From Candidatus Gastranaerophilales bacterium (GTDB lineage: Bacteria; Cyanobacteriota; Vampirovibrionia; Gastranaerophilales; Gastranaerophilaceae), in NCBI GenBank assembly GCA_944325605.1, contig CALVAX010000007.1, positions 40,863-104,862 on the forward strand: a DNA stretch of 64,000 bases, in the 5' to 3' direction. Of the stretch, positions 60,499-64,000 are shown piece after piece. The notes under the pieces are model-generated. The model was not told where the DNA came from. It worked only from the letters and a program-made list of their open reading frames with translations, and ran no database searches. Position numbers and translations under genes: made by a program. The stretch's first letter is position 1. Every line of letters starts with the position of its first letter.

Positions 60499-61971
60499 AT
60501 GATACCCGTAATTTCAGCAAGCAAAATATACTCAATATTAGGAAATGAAAATTCACTTGTACCCCTTGCAATAAAAGACATCGCAAACAGCGCAGGTCTG
60601 ACAGCCGCCTCCTACATTGCAGGTGATCAGGCTGAAGGAAGAGACAGATTTATAGACGAATTCGGAACACAGGCAATATGGCTTTTCGGTATTCCGTTTT
60701 ACAAAAAATTGCTTGACTTAGCCATGTTTAAATCAGTCGGATTTGACCCGAAAGTCGATGTCAGAATTCTTAAAAATCCGGATATCTTCAAAAAAGCAAT
60801 TGAACATGCCCCGACAGAAGAAATTAAAGCTTCCTTAGAAAAAATCGGCAAATCTCAAAAAAATATAAGATTATTTAAAGGCTTAAGTTTTGGTAAATTT
60901 GTAGCCTCAACTTTCCTCACAATAGCCTCCTACTACGGGCTTACAAAATTCAGACACCACAACACTGAAAAACATATTAAAGAAGAATTTCTCAAAAAGC
61001 AGGCTGCTCTGAAAAACAATCAACCTCAGCCTCAAAATGCTAAAACATCAACGTTTGCAGCAGGCTTCAATACACTGCAGCAGGTTCCGACAGCATTCGG
61101 AAGCGTACACAAAAACAAAGTTTCTGAAAACAAAGAACAAAACCCGTCATTTACAGGTATTCAGGACTTCATGTTCAGTCCTACCAAAAACCTTATGATT
61201 GTCGACGGCTCAATCACTGCTGAAAGGATTTTTGAATCAAGAAACCTTCAGGATACAATCGGATACATTGTAAAAGAAGGAAGTTTCTGGGCATTTATGT
61301 ACCTTCTCGGCGGAAGAATTCAAAAACACGTTGAAAACAGCACCGAAAAGAAACATAATATGAACATCCAGCTTGATTCAAGAGTAATTGAAAGTGAAGA
61401 ACTGAAACATGCACTCCAAAACAAAGACCTTCCGTCAATTCTTCAGGCATTCAAGAATCTTAGAACAGACACTGCAATTTATGATTTCATCTGCAATCCG
61501 CTAAATAAAGACAATGTGATTGTCAAAATGGCCAAAATGTCTGATATTATAAAAGTTACAGACAATAAAGCCCCGAGCGGCGGAAGTTTGTCAAAAATTA
61601 TGCAGAAACTCTTCCCGCAAAAGGATTTGTCAAGCGCTGTCGATACAAGAGCATTCATTGATATTGATCAGGTAAAAGACATCAACGAAAAACTCGGCAA
61701 ACTTTATAACCAGTTTAACGAATTCAAGTCAAAAGCATCAGGCAAACCTGAAGAAGAAATTTTAACCTCATTCCTTAAAGATTTGAAAAAATACAAACGG
61801 ATTTCAGTCCTCAAAAACATCGGAGCCTGCATAGGCGCACTCGGGGTTGTATGTCCTGCAATAATGCTGGCCCTTAGATTTTGCAGCAAAGACAACAGAG
61901 AATTCAAAGTCAAAGCTCAAATCGAAGAACAGCTTGCAAAAGACATTCAGTCAGGCAAAATCAAGGTGTAA
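60499..61971 (+). CDS. Lineage-type hypothetical protein with internal FTG motif and membrane helices
   Basis: 490 aa, no named family. N-terminal region with LVPLAIKDIANSAGLTAASY and FGTQAIWLFGIPFYKKLLDL; two or three hydrophobic stretches (FVASTFLTIASYYGL about 135-150; EGSFWAFMYLLGG about 265-277; NIGACIGALGVVCPAIMLAL about 440-460). A middle linker (about 165-220) carries PSFTGIQDF. Probably membrane-associated. AAAAGGA precedes the ATG. The FTG motif is shared with 2836 and 20547. Function unknown. Confidence 0.65.
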   Translation: MIPVISASKIYSILGNENSLVPLAIKDIANSAGLTAASYIAGDQAEGRDRFIDEFGTQAIWLFGIPFYKKLLDLAMFKSVGFDPKVDVRILKNPDIFKKAIEHAPTEEIKASLEKIGKSQKNIRLFKGLSFGKFVASTFLTIASYYGLTKFRHHNTEKHIKEEFLKKQAALKNNQPQPQNAKTSTFAAGFNTLQQVPTAFGSVHKNKVSENKEQNPSFTGIQDFMFSPTKNLMIVDGSITAERIFESRNLQDTIGYIVKEGSFWAFMYLLGGRIQKHVENSTEKKHNMNIQLDSRVIESEELKHALQNKDLPSILQAFKNLRTDTAIYDFICNPLNKDNVIVKMAKMSDIIKVTDNKAPSGGSLSKIMQKLFPQKDLSSAVDTRAFIDIDQVKDINEKLGKLYNQFNEFKSKASGKPEEEILTSFLKDLKKYKRISVLKNIGACIGALGVVCPAIMLALRFCSKDNREFKVKAQIEEQLAKDIQSGKIKV

Positions 61972-61980
61972 AACAGAATT

Positions 61981-63144
61981 TTAATACTTTGCAAGGATAC
62001 CCTGTGCCGCTAAAAATCCGGTAGACCAGCAGTTTTGCAGGTTAAAACCGCCGCAGAATCCGTCAATATCAAGAACTTCACCGCAAAAATACAAATCCGG
62101 CACAAGTTTTGACTCCATTGTTTTAGAATTCACCTCACCCAGCGCAACTCCGCCGGACATCACAACTTCCCCGCCTTTTGCCGTTGAAACGGCCTCAATT
62201 TGAAAACCGGCAAGTTTTGCTAAGATTTTATCCCTAATTTTGCCGTCTACTTTGCAGGCTTCAAGATTTTCGTCCACTCCGCACTTGTTCAGGGTAAATT
62301 CTGCTAATGACTTCGGCACTACTTCTGAAAGCACATTTTTCACGGCTTTATGCGGATTTGAATTCAACAACTCCTGAAAATCTATTCCGGAAGTAAAATC
62401 AAAAACAACTTTATATGGCATTTGCGCGCGTGCCATAATCGAACTTATTTGATAAACAACAGGCCCGGACACACCATTATGCGTAAAAAGCAAATCTCCT
62501 GTAAGGATTGAATTTGCAAATTCAGCCCTCACGTTTTTAACAGAAACTCCTGCAAGAGAAGATAAATCCTCGTTTGTTTTCAAAGCCGTAAGTGCCGGAC
62601 GTGGCGGAATAACATTATGCCCGAGATTTTCCGCAATAGAAAATGCCGAATGTCCGCCGATTGCAATTACAACTTTTTCAAAAAAGTACGAACTTTTCTC
62701 GCATTTAACATCAAATCCGCCGCTGCAGACTTTTACGGACATTACATTATCTTTTTGGAATTTGACGCCGGAAAGCGCATTCAAAAAGGCTTTTTGGACA
62801 TCTGCAGAACTGTTTGACGTTGGAAATATCCGCATGTCGTCCTGAATATAAGTTTTCACCCCCATTTTTTCAAACATTTCAAGGGTTTCGGAAGTTCCGA
62901 ACCTTGAAAAAACCGAATACAAAAACTTCTCGCCTCTTGGGTAATTAGAAGCAAGTTCTCTTAAATCAAATTCTGCATGTGCAAGGTTACACCGCCCGCC
63001 TCCTGTCGGAAGAAGCGTTTTGAGAGGCGAAGTTTTTTCAAAAACAACAGGCAAAATTCCGCCTTGCTTCAAAAAGTAAGCACACGCACATCCTGCAGGC
63101 CCGCCGCCGATTACGGCAACTTTAGATTTCAACTCTTGTGCCAT
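61981..63144 (-). CDS. BaiN/HI0933-family FAD-dependent oxidoreductase
   Basis: 387 aa from ATG 63144 (MAQELKSKVAVIGGGPAGCA); the open frame continues 11 codons upstream. The N-terminal dinucleotide-binding motif GGGPAGCACA (about 12-21), PTGGGRCNLA, and FCGEVLDIDGFCGGFNLQNC followed by WSTG are signatures of the HI0933/BaiN (YhiN) flavoproteins. NAD(P)H-dependent reductases of largely unknown substrate; in some gut bacteria relatives act on bile-acid intermediates. Its start overlaps the 3' end of folK by 23 bases, indicating co-translation. Confidence 0.9.
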   Translation of the reverse strand: MAQELKSKVAVIGGGPAGCACAYFLKQGGILPVVFEKTSPLKTLLPTGGGRCNLAHAEFDLRELASNYPRGEKFLYSVFSRFGTSETLEMFEKMGVKTYIQDDMRIFPTSNSSADVQKAFLNALSGVKFQKDNVMSVKVCSGGFDVKCEKSSYFFEKVVIAIGGHSAFSIAENLGHNVIPPRPALTALKTNEDLSSLAGVSVKNVRAEFANSILTGDLLFTHNGVSGPVVYQISSIMARAQMPYKVVFDFTSGIDFQELLNSNPHKAVKNVLSEVVPKSLAEFTLNKCGVDENLEACKVDGKIRDKILAKLAGFQIEAVSTAKGGEVVMSGGVALGEVNSKTMESKLVPDLYFCGEVLDIDGFCGGFNLQNCWSTGFLAAQGILAKY

Positions 63145-63631
63145 ACAAAAATACCATCTCCGGATTTTCAAGATCATTGTGCAATTCAGATATTGACTTA
63201 TGCAAAACAGGATGAATATAATCCGGAATCAATTCCAGAAGAGGAACAAGCGTAAACGCTCTTAAATGAACATATTTATGCGGAATTGTGAGTTCTTCAT
63301 CATGAACAATTTCGTTATCATAAAACAAAATATCAATGTCAATTGTTCTGTCTTCATAGTTTCCGGTAACAGATTTTCTCTTTCTGCCAAGCTGTTCTTC
63401 TATTCTTTTGCACTCTGCAAGAAGCTCTTTTGGAGAGAGTTTTGTTTTAATCTCAACAACAGCATTGACAAACCAGGTATCAGATGCCATATTCCACGGT
63501 TCAGTTTCGTAAAAGGCTGACGTTCTGATTATGCTGACATTTTCGCAAGCTCCGAGAAGACTTGTTGCCTGCTGAATATAACCGATTCTGTCACCGGTAT
63601 TTGACCCTAAACTTAAGTATACAATTGCCAT
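63122..63631 (-). CDS. folK: 2-amino-4-hydroxy-6-hydroxymethyldihydropteridine pyrophosphokinase
   Basis: 169 aa. It transfers pyrophosphate from ATP to the pterin in folate synthesis. Signatures: YLSLGSNTGDRIGYIQQA, FYETEPW, NAVVEIKT, EQLGRKRK and DRTIDIDILFYD (ATP/Mg-binding), IPHKYVHLRAFTLVPLLEL. No Shine-Dalgarno; on the minus strand TTGACA, 17 bases and TAAAAT end exactly six bases before the ATG, a leaderless arrangement. Upstream partner of the BaiN-like gene, which it overlaps by 23 bases. Confidence 0.95.
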   Translation of the reverse strand: MAIVYLSLGSNTGDRIGYIQQATSLLGACENVSIIRTSAFYETEPWNMASDTWFVNAVVEIKTKLSPKELLAECKRIEEQLGRKRKSVTGNYEDRTIDIDILFYDNEIVHDEELTIPHKYVHLRAFTLVPLLELIPDYIHPVLHKSISELHNDLENPEMVFLYGTRVEI

Positions 63632-64000
63632 AACAATATTTTATAGATTTTTTTATATAATGTCAATAAAATTTTGAAGGGGGAAAAAGCCGCAACTCTG
63701 CTGTTTCTGAAATTTTGTCTATCGGCGACCAAGTTCTCGCGCAGTTCAGGAGATAAGCCTGTTTTATAGAATTCCCTGTCATTCTGAGCGAAGCGAAGAA
63801 TCCCAGAACATATTTTAAAAAGATTCTTCGGTCGTTTCACTCTCTCAGAATGACATGACTTAGACAAAATGGGGCGATTTCTTATCACCTTTATTTTTAA
63901 AGTAAATAAGTGAATAGGTGATAAAGTGAATAAGCTCTTTGCGGCGCTCCGCGCTAATTTTAATTTAACGTAACGCACTTATTCACCTATTTACTTATTC
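63632..64000. repeat. Repeat block similar to 700-1024
   Basis: GTCATTCTGAG (63778-63788) pairs with CTCAGAATGAC (63844-63854). The segment 63822-63940 is clearly related to 790-900, including CGATTTCTTATCACC and AATAAGTGAATAGGTGATAAA. From 63897 the GTGAATA-type inverted repeat begins and continues past the window edge with CTTATTCACCTATTTACTT. A 121-codon open frame here lies entirely within repeats and is not taken as a gene. Confidence 0.7.

Noticed and set aside
63613..63978. 121-codon open frame at the right end
   Set aside because: Runs through GTCATTCTGAG and GTGAATA repeats and overlaps the folK start; no start signal.

Overview
The window looks like the chromosome of an AT-rich, anaerobic, diderm bacterium, most likely a gut Gastranaerophilales (Candidatus Melainabacteria / Vampirovibrionia, non-photosynthetic relatives of cyanobacteria). 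This is inferred from the gene content: lipid A synthesis (LpxK), an MCE/MlaD lipid-transport protein and a TpsB-type outer-membrane transporter (an LPS outer membrane); a three-subunit [FeFe] hydrogenase with NuoE- and NuoF-like partners (fermentative H2 metabolism); biotin genes; type IV-like prepilins; and several lineage-type hypothetical proteins carrying a short FTG motif. No marker gene in the window settles the taxonomy.

Layout. 1-6.5 kb: the tail of a lytic transglycosylase, a long repeat-rich intergenic stretch, MlaD-like protein, LpxK, a prepilin with a 13-base poly-G tract in its leader, endonuclease III and more repeats. 6.5-24 kb: a DUF2339 membrane protein, the hydrogenase operon, small secreted proteins, an OmpH/Skp-like chaperone, TpsB, bioD-bioA, a 31-aa membrane microprotein, a nucleoside transporter and a glycogen-synthase-like GT5 protein. 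24.3-41.0 kb: a complete integrative element of about 16.6 kb in a tRNA-Lys gene, bounded by a 42-bp direct repeat of the tRNA 3' end. It carries an integrase, excisionase-like HTH, serine recombinase, reverse transcriptase with a structured upstream region, a type III restriction-modification system with an interposed membrane protein, a DUF4062 protein, an SNF2-family helicase, HigBA and an HNH nuclease, and so reads as a mobile defence island. 41-50 kb: XRE regulator, Pth, a TPR protein, a decayed prepilin, ClpC, tRNA-Glu, and a four-gene operon that looks like a toxin with three membrane immunity-type proteins. 50-59 kb: a PPP phosphatase, an HExxH protein, two tandem VWA proteins, and a divergent operon of a secreted protein, an FHA-like membrane protein and two TonB/TolA-like proteins, possibly an uncharacterised envelope system. 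59-64 kb: GT2, a lineage-type hypothetical, a BaiN-like flavoprotein, FolK and another repeat block.

Three features cut across the window. At least four families of palindromic non-coding repeats fill the intergenic spaces; one is a MITE-like family of about 150 bp with 8-bp target duplications. Around ten genes lack a Shine-Dalgarno sequence and instead have a -10-like hexamer exactly six bases before the ATG, suggesting widespread leaderless transcription. Several gene pairs overlap or are paralogous tandem duplicates (VWA proteins; membrane proteins downstream of the toxin candidate).
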